DNA of 64,000 nt from Kineosporia aurantiaca JCM 3230 (lineage in GTDB: Bacteria > Actinomycetota > Actinomycetes > Actinomycetales > Kineosporiaceae). The stretch covers positions 62,001-126,000 of the forward strand of contig JODP01000001.1 in NCBI GenBank assembly GCA_000719025.1. The letters run 5' to 3'. The notes beneath the pieces were generated by a model that did no database searches, had not been told where the DNA came from, and saw only the letters and a list, made by a program, of their open reading frames with translations. This document shows positions 35,147-43,351 of the stretch, piece after piece. Each line of letters starts with the position of its first letter. Positions within the stretch are counted from its first letter, which is position 1. The position numbers and the translations under genes were made by a program.

Positions 35147-35647
35147 GTGCTGCCTGAGTCACTGCCCGAACCACGTCGTCCTGTCCAGGTGGCCGTCTGC
35201 GGCCCGCGCGAGTGCACCGACGCGCAGGCCGAGGCCGCCCGTCAGGTAGGAACCCTGCTGGCGCAGGCGGGGGCGGTGGTGATCTGCGGGGGCGGTACCG
35301 GGGTGATGGCCGCGGTGGCCGCCGGGGCGCGATCGGCCGGCGGCACGGTGATCGGCATCCGACCCGGCCCCGACGCGAGTGACGCCAGCCCCGATCTGTC
35401 CGCCACCATCGTCACCAATTTGGGAGAGGCCCGTAACGCCGTGATCGTCTGGAGCGCGGACGCGGTGATCGCGGTCGGCGGCTCCTGGGGCACGCTCAGC
35501 GAGATCGCCCTGGCCCGACGGCGGGGTGGGGTGCCGGTGGTGGTGCTCGACGGCTGGCGGGTGGTGGGACCGGACGGCGAAATGGTGGACGACGGCACCG
35601 CCTACGTCGGCAGCCCCGAGGAAGCGGTGCGCGCGGCCCTGCCCTGA
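35147..35647 (+). CDS. TIGR00725-type Rossmann-fold protein (LOG-like)
   Basis: This is a 166-residue nucleotide-binding-fold protein related to the lysine decarboxylase-like/LOG family. Visible are VAVCGPRECTDAQAEAARQVGTLLAQAG, the loop VVICGGGTGVMAAVAAGARSAGGTVIGI, and the late AVGGSWGTLSEIALARRRGGVPVVVL, which corresponds to the PGGxGTxxE motif of phosphoribohydrolases in a degenerate form. The GTG has GAAGGGG upstream. Whether it cleaves nucleotides is unknown. Confidence 0.85.
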   Translation: MLPESLPEPRRPVQVAVCGPRECTDAQAEAARQVGTLLAQAGAVVICGGGTGVMAAVAAGARSAGGTVIGIRPGPDASDASPDLSATIVTNLGEARNAVIVWSADAVIAVGGSWGTLSEIALARRRGGVPVVVLDGWRVVGPDGEMVDDGTAYVGSPEEAVRAALP

Positions 35648-35650
35648 GGA

Positions 35651-36496
35651 TCAGGGACGCACCACCCGGGCTTCGGTACCGAGCGCGATGATTTTCTCCA
35701 GAACCTCTGGGGCCGTGGTGTTCTCGCCGATCCGGTTGCGCTTGCCGGTGCCGTGGTAGTCGCTCGAGCCGGTGGTCAGCAGGCCCAGCTCGGCGGCCAG
35801 CCCGCGCAGGTGCTCCCGGTCGGACTCCTCGTGGTCGCGGTGGTCCACCTCCAGCCCGGCCAGGCCCAGGTCGGCCAGGCCGGCGATGTCCTCGTCGGAG
35901 ACCAGCCGGCCGCGCTTGCCGGCTCGGGGGTGCGCCATCACCGGCACCCCGCCCGCGGCCCGCACCAGCTCGACGATCCGCCCGGCCTCGGGTGCCTGGT
36001 AGGGCAGGTAGTACGGCGAGCGGCCGTTCAGAACGGTGGCGAAGGCCTCGTCCCGGGAGGCCACCGCCCCCGCCTGCACCAGCGCGTCGGCAATGTGCGG
36101 GCGGCCGACCGCGGCGCCCGGTTCGCACTGCCGCACCACGTCGTCCCAGCTGATGTCGAAGTCCTCGGAGAGCTTCTGGACCATCCGCTGGGCCCGGGTC
36201 CGCCGGTCGACCTTGGTCTGTTCCTGCTCGGCCAGCAGCGCCGCATTCTCCGGATCGTGCAGGTAGGCCAGCATGTGCACACCGATCCGCCGGCGGGAGC
36301 AGGAGATCTCGGCCCCCGGCAGCAGGGTCAGGCCGAGCTCGCGGGCGGCCTGGGAAGCCTCCGGGATGCCGGCCGTGGTGTCGTGGTCGGTGAGAGCGAC
36401 GACCTCCAGGCCCGCGGCCGCGGCCGCCCGCATCACCCCGGCCGGGGTGTCGGTTCCGTCGGACGCGTTGGAATGACTGTGGAGATCGATGCGCAC
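35651..36496 (-). CDS. PHP domain phosphoesterase (TrpH/YciV-like)
   Basis: This is a 281-residue PHP hydrolase. The metal-binding motifs are clear: IDLHSHSNASDGTDTP at the N-terminus, ALTDHDTTAGI, LLPGAEISC, PVMAHPRAG and the final GSSDYHGTGK. Some family members (RNase AM) process 5' ends of RNA and hydrolyse 3',5'-bisphosphonucleotides. That activity is an inference. It overlaps nothing; its stop is 3 nt from the convergent Rossmann gene, and DUF6758 lies immediately upstream on the same strand (4 nt). Confidence 0.88.
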   Translation of the reverse strand: MRIDLHSHSNASDGTDTPAGVMRAAAAAGLEVVALTDHDTTAGIPEASQAARELGLTLLPGAEISCSRRRIGVHMLAYLHDPENAALLAEQEQTKVDRRTRAQRMVQKLSEDFDISWDDVVRQCEPGAAVGRPHIADALVQAGAVASRDEAFATVLNGRSPYYLPYQAPEAGRIVELVRAAGGVPVMAHPRAGKRGRLVSDEDIAGLADLGLAGLEVDHRDHEESDREHLRGLAAELGLLTTGSSDYHGTGKRNRIGENTTAPEVLEKIIALGTEARVVRP

Positions 36497-36500
36497 CTGG

Positions 36501-37154
36501 TCAGCGTAGGCGCGGAGTCAGCCCGCCGCAGGGCAGATCCGGCTCGGTCTCCACGTTCCGGGCATCGACCAGACAGAACCGGTTCAGCAGGGCCAGCGCC
36601 GCCGAGCTGGGCCAGGCCAGCACCCAGAGCCAGACTCCGGACGCCTCGCCGACGTAGGCCAGGCCGCCGTCCACCGGCACCGACCAGAGCGGGATCTCGT
36701 GGTCGTCCGCGCACAGCTTGATCTCGGCCGGGTCGTGCTCGGCCTTCTCGGCCAGCAACGGGCCCGGGTCCACCCCGCCCAACCCGGCCAGGTGGGCGCC
36801 CAGCCCGATCCCGGGCTGCTCGGAGACGAAGATCAGGTCGACCGTCGGCTCCTCGTCGCCCACCTCGGGCAGCGGGTGCGGTCCGGACACCGCGACCACG
36901 CAGGCCACCGTGCCGCCCGCCCCGTCGCCGGCCCACTGCAGGCCGGTGACCTCCCACTGCTCCGGCAGGGGTTTCGGCATCCAGACCGGGACCAGGGAGT
37001 CCAGGGCGACCTGACGGAGCAGTTTCTGCGTGGGCGCCTGCGCCGGCCCGACCGGGACGATCGGGCCGTGCTCCTCACAGGTCCAGGTCGGCCCGTGGTC
37101 GCCCGGTTCCCGGGCCACCGCACCACAGCGCGGGCAGGTACGCAGAAGGGTCAC
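36501..37154 (-). CDS. DUF6758 family protein
   Basis: This is a 217-residue actinobacterial protein. It opens with a small zinc-ribbon-like segment (CPRCG at 8-12, and Cys in TWTCEEHGP) and then a beta-rich domain with WEVTGLQWAGDGAGGTVACVVAVSGPHPLP and GLAYVGEASGVWLWVLAWPSSAALAL. The start is GTG, with CGGAGG directly against it, which is unusually close, so the start could be slightly different. The function is unknown. It is probably co-transcribed with the PHP gene. Confidence 0.8.
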   Translation of the reverse strand: MTLLRTCPRCGAVAREPGDHGPTWTCEEHGPIVPVGPAQAPTQKLLRQVALDSLVPVWMPKPLPEQWEVTGLQWAGDGAGGTVACVVAVSGPHPLPEVGDEEPTVDLIFVSEQPGIGLGAHLAGLGGVDPGPLLAEKAEHDPAEIKLCADDHEIPLWSVPVDGGLAYVGEASGVWLWVLAWPSSAALALLNRFCLVDARNVETEPDLPCGGLTPRLR

Positions 37155-37280
37155 CCTCCGACGGTTCCGCTCCCGGCGTCGCAGGTCAAGCCGCCGCGCG
37201 TGGCTTGCGGTGAGCAGCCGTCACCGGCCGTCCGGACGGCCTAACTGCCCCTTGGCGCAAGGGCGCGGCACAATGTCCAG

Positions 37281-38801
37281 ATGAGTGAGAACGAGGCGGT
37301 TGTGCAGGGGCCTGAGGGCGAGTCCGCGAAGAAGCCGGCTGAGGTCGAGCACCGGGAGCGGCCCAATTCCCCGGCCTTCCGGAAGTTCATCGCCGACGGC
37401 TGGGCCCCGCGTCCCACCGAGCTGCCCGCTCGCCTCCCGGCCGCGCCCTACGCCGCCGACCGCCGCGCTCGCGTTGCCGCTGAGCTGCCGGGCGAGCGTC
37501 TGGTTCTGCCCGCCGGGGTGTTCCGGGTGCGGAGCAACGACACCGACTACCGCTTCCGCCCGCACTCGGCGTTCGCCCACCTGACCGGCCTGGGTACCGA
37601 CCGCGAGCCGGACGCCGCGCTGGTGCTGGAGCCCACCGAGGACGGGTTCGACGCGGTCCTCTACTTCCAGCCCCGGGCCGAGCGCGACTCCCAGCAGTTC
37701 TTCGCCGACCCGCGGTACGGCGAGCTCTGGGTCGGGGTGCGGCCCAGCCTTGAGGAGGTCGCGGCCGAGACCGGCCTGGTCTGCCGCCCGCTGGAGGATC
37801 TGAAGGACGCGATCACCAAGGACGCGGGGGCGATCAAGGTCCGGATCGTCCGGGACGCCGACCCCACCCTGGACGAGGCGCTGGACGAGGCCCGGACCGC
37901 TGCCGGAATTGCCCTGGACGAGGCGGTGCAGGCCGACCACGAGCTCTCCCGCGTGCTGTCGGAGCTGCGCCTGGTCAAGGACGACTACGAGGTCGGCGAG
38001 ATGCGCCAGGCGATCGAGGTCACGGCCCGCGGCTTCGCCGACATTGTCCGGGCCCTGCCCGATGCGGTGGCCGCGGTCCGCGGGGAACGCGTGGTCGAGA
38101 CCGCGTTCGAGGGCCGGGCCCGGCGCGAGGGCAACGGCGTGGGCTACGACACCATCGCCGCCTCCGGCCCGCACGCCTGCACCCTGCACTGGATCCGCAA
38201 CGACGGCCCGGTGAACGAGAACGACCTGGTGCTGGTGGACGCGGGGGTCGAGGTGGACTCGCTGTACACCGCGGACGTCACCCGCACCCTGCCGGTCTCG
38301 GGCACCTTCAGCGAGCCGCAGCGCCGGGTCTACCAGGCCGTGCTGGACGCCGCCGACGCCGCGTTCGCGGTGGCCAAGCCGGGCGTGAAGTTCCGCGAGA
38401 TCCACGCCGCGGCGATGAAGGTGATCGCCCAGACCCTGGCCGACTGGGACCTGCTGCCCGGCACCGCGGAGGAGTCGCTGGCGAAGGAGGGCCAGTTCCA
38501 CCGCCGCTGGATGGTCCACGGCACCAGCCACCACCTGGGCATCGACGTGCACGACTGCGCCCAGGCCCGGCGGGAGATGTACCTGGACGCGGAGCTGACC
38601 CCGGGCATGATCTTCACCATCGAGCCCGGTCTCTACTTCGGCCCGCACGACCTGCTGGCCCCGGAGGAGCTGCGCGGGATCGGTGTCCGGATCGAGGACG
38701 ACGTCCTGATCACCGCCGACGGGGTGGAGAACCTCTCGGCCGCCCTCCCCCGCCGGCCGGCCGAGATCGAGGCCTGGATGGCGTCCCTGATCCAGCTGTA
38801 A
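37281..38801 (+). CDS. pepP: aminopeptidase P family protein (Xaa-Pro aminopeptidase)
   Basis: This metallopeptidase releases the N-terminal residue before proline. The 506 residues include an N-terminal creatinase-like domain (SNDTDYRFRPHSAFAHLTGLG) and the pita-bread catalytic domain. The metal ligands are seen in DLVLVDAGVEVDSLYTADVTRTLPVSG (two Asp), HHLGIDVHD (His), FTIEPGLYF (Glu) and GIGVRIEDDVLIT (Glu). Full length. A CACAAT box lies 6 nt before the ATG, and no Shine-Dalgarno is visible, suggesting a leaderless message. Confidence 0.93.
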   Translation: MSENEAVVQGPEGESAKKPAEVEHRERPNSPAFRKFIADGWAPRPTELPARLPAAPYAADRRARVAAELPGERLVLPAGVFRVRSNDTDYRFRPHSAFAHLTGLGTDREPDAALVLEPTEDGFDAVLYFQPRAERDSQQFFADPRYGELWVGVRPSLEEVAAETGLVCRPLEDLKDAITKDAGAIKVRIVRDADPTLDEALDEARTAAGIALDEAVQADHELSRVLSELRLVKDDYEVGEMRQAIEVTARGFADIVRALPDAVAAVRGERVVETAFEGRARREGNGVGYDTIAASGPHACTLHWIRNDGPVNENDLVLVDAGVEVDSLYTADVTRTLPVSGTFSEPQRRVYQAVLDAADAAFAVAKPGVKFREIHAAAMKVIAQTLADWDLLPGTAEESLAKEGQFHRRWMVHGTSHHLGIDVHDCAQARREMYLDAELTPGMIFTIEPGLYFGPHDLLAPEELRGIGVRIEDDVLITADGVENLSAALPRRPAEIEAWMASLIQL

Positions 38802-39076
38802 CGCTTCGGCCCGACCGCGCGATGTACTCCTGGACGTGCGTCCAGGACGAGTTGGTCACGGCCCGTGTTCAGGCGGGCGGCGCCACCGGCGTTTACCGAC
38901 TCTTCCGGAGCATGTCCAGGGGTGAGGGCCTGTGCAGGTGCTACTCAGCAGTTAGCATGAGCCCGCGACCAGTGCGCCCCGCCCGTACGGCTGATCAATG
39001 GCGAAGCCCCGGGTGCCGAAAGTGCGAGTACGTGCGCGTGTCCCCCGGGTTGTCCCGGATGAGGGAGGTGAGATCG
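38802..39076 (+). other. intergenic region upstream of corA, first part
   Basis: An inverted repeat of TCCTGGACG at 38828-38836 and 38839-38847 lies just after pepP and could help termination, though it lacks a T-tract. No other gene or RNA element is clear. The next feature is a possible small ORF at 39077. Confidence 0.4.
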
Positions 39077-39169
39077 GTGCCGTCCAGAGATGACACCCCT
39101 GCCAGTACCGACTCCCCCGCGGATCAGGAGCTCCGCGCTGCCCTCGTCCGGGCCGGCGGAGCTTACTGA
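39077..39169 (+). CDS. possible 30-aa small ORF upstream of corA
   Basis: A GTG is preceded by GGGAGGTGAG with the GGAGG core 8 nt away, a better ribosome site than most annotated genes here. The ORF ends at TGA and encodes a polar, Asp/Ser-rich start and an Ala/Arg-rich end (ELRAALVRAGGAY). It lies 73 nt before the CorA start. It may be a leader peptide regulating Mg2+ transport, a small protein, or chance. No Pro-rich stalling run as in MgtL is present. Confidence 0.4.
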   Translation: MPSRDDTPASTDSPADQELRAALVRAGGAY

Positions 39170-39242
39170 GGGTTGCGCCTGCTTCGGGTCTGAACCGACG
39201 CCACCCACCGCGGGGCTGCCTTGATTGTTGGAGGTGACCCCC

Positions 39243-40382
39243 ATGGCTCGTACCAACCGCACCGGCCTCGCCCGGTCCTTGGCCCTTCCCCGGGCCCAGC
39301 TCCGTAACGTCTATCCCGCCCTGCGCTACGGCCCCCTCGACGTGCTCAAGCAGCACCTCGAGGAGGAAGTCCACCCCACCATCGGTCTCCTCGACGCCGC
39401 GGTGGACTGGGGTCTGTACTGCGCGGGCCGGCGCACGCCCTCGAACGACTTCGCCGAGGCCGTGCAGCAGGCCAAGTCCGGCGACGGGTTCGTCTGGCTG
39501 GGGCTGCACGAGCCGTCCACCGAGCAGCTGGATCAGCTCGGCGAGGTGTTCGCGCTGCACCCCTTGGCCCTGGAGGACGCGGCCACTCCGCGTCAGCGGC
39601 CCAAGATGGAGCGGCACGAGAACGACATCTTCCTGGCCATGCGCACCCTCGCCTACGCCGATTCGATCAACCGCGAGGCCGGCGGGGACGTGGTCGAGAC
39701 CGGCGCCGTGATGGTGTTCGTCGGCGAGTGGTTCGTGATCACCATCCGGCACGGCAAGCACACTGCCCTGGCCGGGCTGCGCCGCCGTCTGGAGAGCGAC
39801 CCGGAGCAGCTCGCCCTCGGTCCCTCGGCCGTGCTGCACGCGGTCTCGGACAAGGTGGTGGACGACTACCTGAAGGTCGTGGACGACGTCCAGCAGGATC
39901 TGGAAGAGATCGAGAGCACGGTCTTCGCCCCGCGCGGCAACACCGACATCGAGCGCATCTACCAGCTCAAGCGCGACGTGATCGAGATGAAGCGCACGGT
40001 CCAGCCGCTGGCCGCGCCGCTGCGGGAACTCTCCGAACGCCCCCGGCGGCTGATCCACGCCGAGATCCGCGAGTACTTCCGGGACGTGTCGGACCACCTG
40101 GCCCGGGTGCACGAGCAGGTGGCCAGCTTCGACGAACTGCTCACCTCGATCCTCCAGGCCGGTCTGGCCCGGGTCTCGATCGCGGAGAACGAGGACATGC
40201 GCAAGATCTCGGCCTGGGTCGCGATCGCCGCGGTCCCGACCATGATCGCGGGCATCTACGGGATGAACTTCGAGCACATGTGGGAGCTGCGTCAGCCCTG
40301 GGGGTACCCCGCGGTGCTGTGCCTGATGGCAACCATCTGCGCCGGTCTGTTCCGGGGTTTCAAGCGCAACGGGTGGCTGTAG
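39243..40382 (+). CDS. corA: CorA family magnesium/cobalt transporter
   Basis: This is a 379-residue channel subunit. The N-terminal cytoplasmic domain has FVWLGLHEPSTEQLDQLGEVFALHPLALEDA, typical of CorA, a long helical stretch follows, and the C-terminus has two membrane helices: VAIAAVPTMIAGIYGMNFEHM with the GMN selectivity motif at 340-342 and AVLCLMATICAGLFRGF. The ATG at 39243 has GGAGGTGA 6 nt upstream; the frame's earlier start is unneeded. The TAG stop is 10 nt before the next gene, whose -10-like box overlaps it. Confidence 0.93.
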   Translation: MARTNRTGLARSLALPRAQLRNVYPALRYGPLDVLKQHLEEEVHPTIGLLDAAVDWGLYCAGRRTPSNDFAEAVQQAKSGDGFVWLGLHEPSTEQLDQLGEVFALHPLALEDAATPRQRPKMERHENDIFLAMRTLAYADSINREAGGDVVETGAVMVFVGEWFVITIRHGKHTALAGLRRRLESDPEQLALGPSAVLHAVSDKVVDDYLKVVDDVQQDLEEIESTVFAPRGNTDIERIYQLKRDVIEMKRTVQPLAAPLRELSERPRRLIHAEIREYFRDVSDHLARVHEQVASFDELLTSILQAGLARVSIAENEDMRKISAWVAIAAVPTMIAGIYGMNFEHMWELRQPWGYPAVLCLMATICAGLFRGFKRNGWL

Positions 40383-40392
40383 TTTACTGAGT

Positions 40393-41448
40393 ATGAACGC
40401 TCGGGGGCACGTTTCGCGGTGGGGTTCCCTCACGGACGTACCCGGCTTTCGGGTCGGTCACGCTGGGCGGGTCGGTGACGGTTGGCTGAGCGGGGTCACG
40501 GCGGTGATCCCGCCACCCGGCACCGTGGGCGCCGTGGACGTGCGGGGCGGCGGACCGGGCACCCATGAGACCGATGCCCTGGACCCGACCACGCTGGTGC
40601 CCACGGTGGACGCGGTGACCCTCACCGGCGGAAGCGCTTTCGGGCTGGCCAGCGCGGGCGGCGTCCAACAGTGGTGTCTGGAGCAGGGTCTGGGCTTCCC
40701 CGCCGGACCTCCGCAAGACCCCACGTCCATCCTGGTTCCGATCGTTCCCGCCGCGGCCGTCTTCGATCTGGGCCGGGGCGGCGACCTTTCCGCCCGGCCG
40801 GACTTCTCTCTGGGCTATCAGGCTGCTTCTTCAGCCTCGACCACCACTGCGCGCGGCGTAATCGGCGCCGGCACCGGCGCTCTCGCGGCCCGCGGCCTGC
40901 TCAAGGGCGGGATCGGCACTGCTTCTCGGGAGCTGCCCGGCGGAGTCGTGGTCGGCGCGCTCGCCGTGCTCAACTCCATGGGCTCCCCGCTCGACACCGC
41001 TACCGGCGGCCTCCTCGGCACCGCCTTCGTCCCCCCGGGCCTCCCGCGCCCACCCTTGCCCTCCTCCGCCGAGAACGAGTTCTTTCTCCGGGATCTGGCC
41101 GCTGCCACTGCTCCCCCGCCGGCCAACACCACCCTCGCCGTCGTGGCCACCAACGCCGTTCTCGATCCGGCCCGCACCCGGCGTACGGCCACTGCCGCCC
41201 ACGACGGCCTGGCCCGCTCCCTGGCCCCGGTCCACACCCTGCTCGACGGAGACACCGTCTTCGCCCTGGCCACCGGCGCGATCGAGGTGGACTTCCCCAC
41301 CATCGTCGCGATCCAGACCGCCGCGGCCGACGCGGTGATGCTGGCCGTGATGGATGCGGTGCTGGCGGCCGACGGCGTGGACCAGAGCGCTTTCGGCGGT
41401 GTGGCCGTCCCCTCCTACCGCGACCGCTTCCCTTCCTTCACTTTCTGA
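40393..41448 (+). CDS. P1 family peptidase (DmpA/aminopeptidase type)
   Basis: This is a 351-residue self-processing Ntn-type peptidase of family S58. It starts SLTDVPGFRVGHAGRVGDGWLSGVTAVIPPPGTVGAVDVRGGGPGTHETDAL, which is the family signature, then VDAVTLTGGSAFGLASAGGVQQW and GVIGAGTGALAARGLLKGGIGTASREL. The conserved VVVGALAVLNSMGSPLD probably holds the autocleavage and nucleophile Ser (Asn-Ser). Members are aminopeptidases or act on D-amino-acid amides; the substrate is unknown. TAGTTT at 40380-40385, overlapping the corA stop, lies 7 nt before the ATG and may be its own -10 box. Confidence 0.87.
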   Translation: MNARGHVSRWGSLTDVPGFRVGHAGRVGDGWLSGVTAVIPPPGTVGAVDVRGGGPGTHETDALDPTTLVPTVDAVTLTGGSAFGLASAGGVQQWCLEQGLGFPAGPPQDPTSILVPIVPAAAVFDLGRGGDLSARPDFSLGYQAASSASTTTARGVIGAGTGALAARGLLKGGIGTASRELPGGVVVGALAVLNSMGSPLDTATGGLLGTAFVPPGLPRPPLPSSAENEFFLRDLAAATAPPPANTTLAVVATNAVLDPARTRRTATAAHDGLARSLAPVHTLLDGDTVFALATGAIEVDFPTIVAIQTAAADAVMLAVMDAVLAADGVDQSAFGGVAVPSYRDRFPSFTF

Positions 41449-41478
41449 GGGCCTTCGGTAGTCACCCGGCCCAAACGC

Positions 41479-41515
41479 CGGATGCCGCAAGTGCTCAGCG
41501 CACTTACGGCATCCG
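41479..41515. terminator. long hairpin between convergent genes
   Basis: 41479-41494 and 41500-41515 are reverse complements with one mismatch (CGGATGCCG and CGGCATCCG at the outer ends) around a 5-nt loop. It sits between the convergent P1 peptidase and general-stress genes. There is no T-tract on either side. Confidence 0.65.
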
Positions 41516-41546
41516 TTCGGTCGACCGGCTCACCGCCGACCAGCTT

Positions 41547-42494
41547 CTACTGGTCGCGGCGTTCCTGGTTCTCGTCGTGCGGCAGGGGGTGTGTGACCTG
41601 GGTGGCCTCGGCCTGCTCACGGGCCCGCTGGTTGGCCGCGTCGCGGTCGGCCTGGGCCCGGCGATCACGGTCGGCGGTCTCCCGAGCGGCGGCTTCGCGC
41701 TCCTCGGCCTTCTTCCGGTCGAGCATCTCGCCGTAGGTGGGGCCGGAGACCGGCGGCTGCGGCTGGTTCTGACCCGGCTGGTTCTGACCCGGCGGGGGGA
41801 ACTGGCCGGGCTGCTGAGGCGTGCCCCAGGGCTGGCCCCACTGACCTGGCTGACCCGGCTGGTTCTGCGGCGGGAACTGCTGGCCGGGCTGGCCCGGGGC
41901 GCCGTACTGACCGGGGGCGCCGTACGGGCCCGGGTGAGGCTGCTGGTAGGGCTGGGCCGGGGAGACCATCGCGTCCGGCCGGGACGGCTGGCTACGCGGC
42001 CCACCCTCGTCGGCCAGCTTGTTCAGCAGCTGGCGGGCGGCCCCGGCCTGTTCGGTGAGGCAGAGCACGCGGTACTCGCCGGCCACGATCTGGCTGGTCG
42101 AGGTGAAGTCGCGGCGGCCCCCGGTGAAGGCGTAGGAAATCAGCCCGAAGAGCCCACCGAAGGCGGCGCCGATCAGGATGGCGGCGAACACGCTGAACCC
42201 CTCGGCGCTGCCGAACAGGGAGATCAGCAGGCCGACGAAGAGGCCGAACCAGGCGCCGGAGAGCAGACCGGCCAGGGCCACCCGGGAGTAGGTGAGCCGG
42301 CCGGTGACCCGTTCGACCATCTGCAGGTCGACCCCGACGATGGTGACCGCCTGGACCGGGAAGTGGTTGTCCGACAGGTAATCGACCGCCCGCTGCGCCT
42401 CCAGATAGGTGGCGTACTGGGCGATGGTGTCGCCCCGGGGCGGCGTGGGCAGCCCCGGCTGCGACTGCGTCCGGAGCGAGCTGAGGTTGGACAT
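41547..42494 (-). CDS. general stress protein-like membrane protein (YflT/17M domain)
   Basis: This is a 315-residue protein. The N-terminal domain resembles the general stress protein 17M fold: IAQYATYLEAQRAVDYLSDNHFPVQAVTIVGVDLQMVERVTGRLTYSR. Two membrane helices follow (ALAGLLSGAWFGLFVGLLISLFG and FAAILIGAAFGGLFGLISYAF). The C-terminal half is Pro/Gln/Gly-rich with GQPGQ-type repeats, then a charged helix (KAEEREAAARETADRDRRAQ). The ATG at 42494 has GGGGAG 9 nt upstream. The function is unknown. Confidence 0.82.
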   Translation of the reverse strand: MSNLSSLRTQSQPGLPTPPRGDTIAQYATYLEAQRAVDYLSDNHFPVQAVTIVGVDLQMVERVTGRLTYSRVALAGLLSGAWFGLFVGLLISLFGSAEGFSVFAAILIGAAFGGLFGLISYAFTGGRRDFTSTSQIVAGEYRVLCLTEQAGAARQLLNKLADEGGPRSQPSRPDAMVSPAQPYQQPHPGPYGAPGQYGAPGQPGQQFPPQNQPGQPGQWGQPWGTPQQPGQFPPPGQNQPGQNQPQPPVSGPTYGEMLDRKKAEEREAAARETADRDRRAQADRDAANQRAREQAEATQVTHPLPHDENQERRDQ

Positions 42495-42652
42495 GTGATC
42501 ATTCTCCCCGATCCCGGGCCCCCGGCGCATCCGCACCAGGGGACTTCCGGGATCTCGTCAGGTGGCTCACAGTCCTAACGACCGGAGTCGCCGGGGAGTT
42601 TTCTCGTCCGCCGAAGGCGGACAGGAAGGCACTGTGCCCAGGCGCAGCAGCC

Positions 42653-43282
42653 TCAGGACGTGGCGCTCTTGGCCGAGCCCTTCTCGCTGGTCTCACCCGC
42701 GGTGCTGAGCACGCCACCGGCGTTCTCCAGGTGCGCGCGGACGAACCAGTGGAACTGCTCGATCTCGTGCAGGTGCCCGATCAGCAGGTCGTTGGTGACG
42801 TCGTCGAGCTCCTCGGTCTCCGTGGCGGCCTTGCGGATGCTGGTGATCACCCCGATGTAGACGGCGTCGAGGGCGGCCAGGTGCTCGATCGCACCGGCCC
42901 GGCCGATCGAGTAGTCGTCCCAGTCCCGCTGCTCGACCAGGGCGCCCGGGGTGCCCTGCGGGGAGCTGCCCAGCGTCGCGATCCGCTCGGCCACGTCGTC
43001 CGCGTAACCCCGGATGGTCTCGACCTGCGGGTCGATCATCTGGTGGACCGAGATGAAGTTCGGGCCGACAACGTTCCAGTGCACGTGCTTGAGCGTCAGG
43101 TGCAGGTCGTTGTAGGTGTTCAGGATCCTCTGCAGGACGGCGGCCGTGTCCGAACCCTCTTCGAGCGTCAGACCCGGCACCGAGAAGGACGGCGTGCCCT
43201 CGAAGGCATCCGGCTTGTTGTCGCTGATCTGGGTCGTGGTCAGCTGTTTCTTGCTGTTCGTGGAAGAAGTCGCGGTAGCCAT
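42653..43282 (-). CDS. dps: Dps family DNA-binding ferritin-like protein
   Basis: This is a 209-residue Dps protein that stores iron, uses peroxide as oxidant and can coat DNA. The ferroxidase ligands are seen in LTLKHVHWNVVGPNFISVHQMIDPQVETIRGYADDVAERI (His, His, Asp, Glu type). The first 30 residues (MATATSSTNSKKQL) are a Ser/Thr/Lys tail of the kind used for DNA binding. The ATG at 43282 is chosen because TACCGT lies exactly 6 nt before it, giving a leaderless message. It is full length for actinobacterial Dps. Confidence 0.92.
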   Translation of the reverse strand: MATATSSTNSKKQLTTTQISDNKPDAFEGTPSFSVPGLTLEEGSDTAAVLQRILNTYNDLHLTLKHVHWNVVGPNFISVHQMIDPQVETIRGYADDVAERIATLGSSPQGTPGALVEQRDWDDYSIGRAGAIEHLAALDAVYIGVITSIRKAATETEELDDVTNDLLIGHLHEIEQFHWFVRAHLENAGGVLSTAGETSEKGSAKSATS

Positions 43283-43339
43283 GCGCCCACGGTAGGTCGG
43301 TGCCCATCCCGCCGCAGGTCGAGAAGGCCTCCCGAATCG

Positions 43340-43351
43340 TCCATGATCACG
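43340..43351. repeat. single copy of TCCATGATCACG at the end of the MFS gene
   Basis: The same 12-mer that forms the four-copy arrays at 31.8 and 51.8 kb occurs once here, overlapping the stop codon of the MFS gene, 57 nt upstream of the Dps start. No second copy at 22 nt is present. Confidence 0.7.

Noticed and set aside
38828..38847. Inverted repeat after pepP as a terminator
   Set aside because: The loop would be only 2 nt and no T-tract follows, so it is noted but not called as a terminator.
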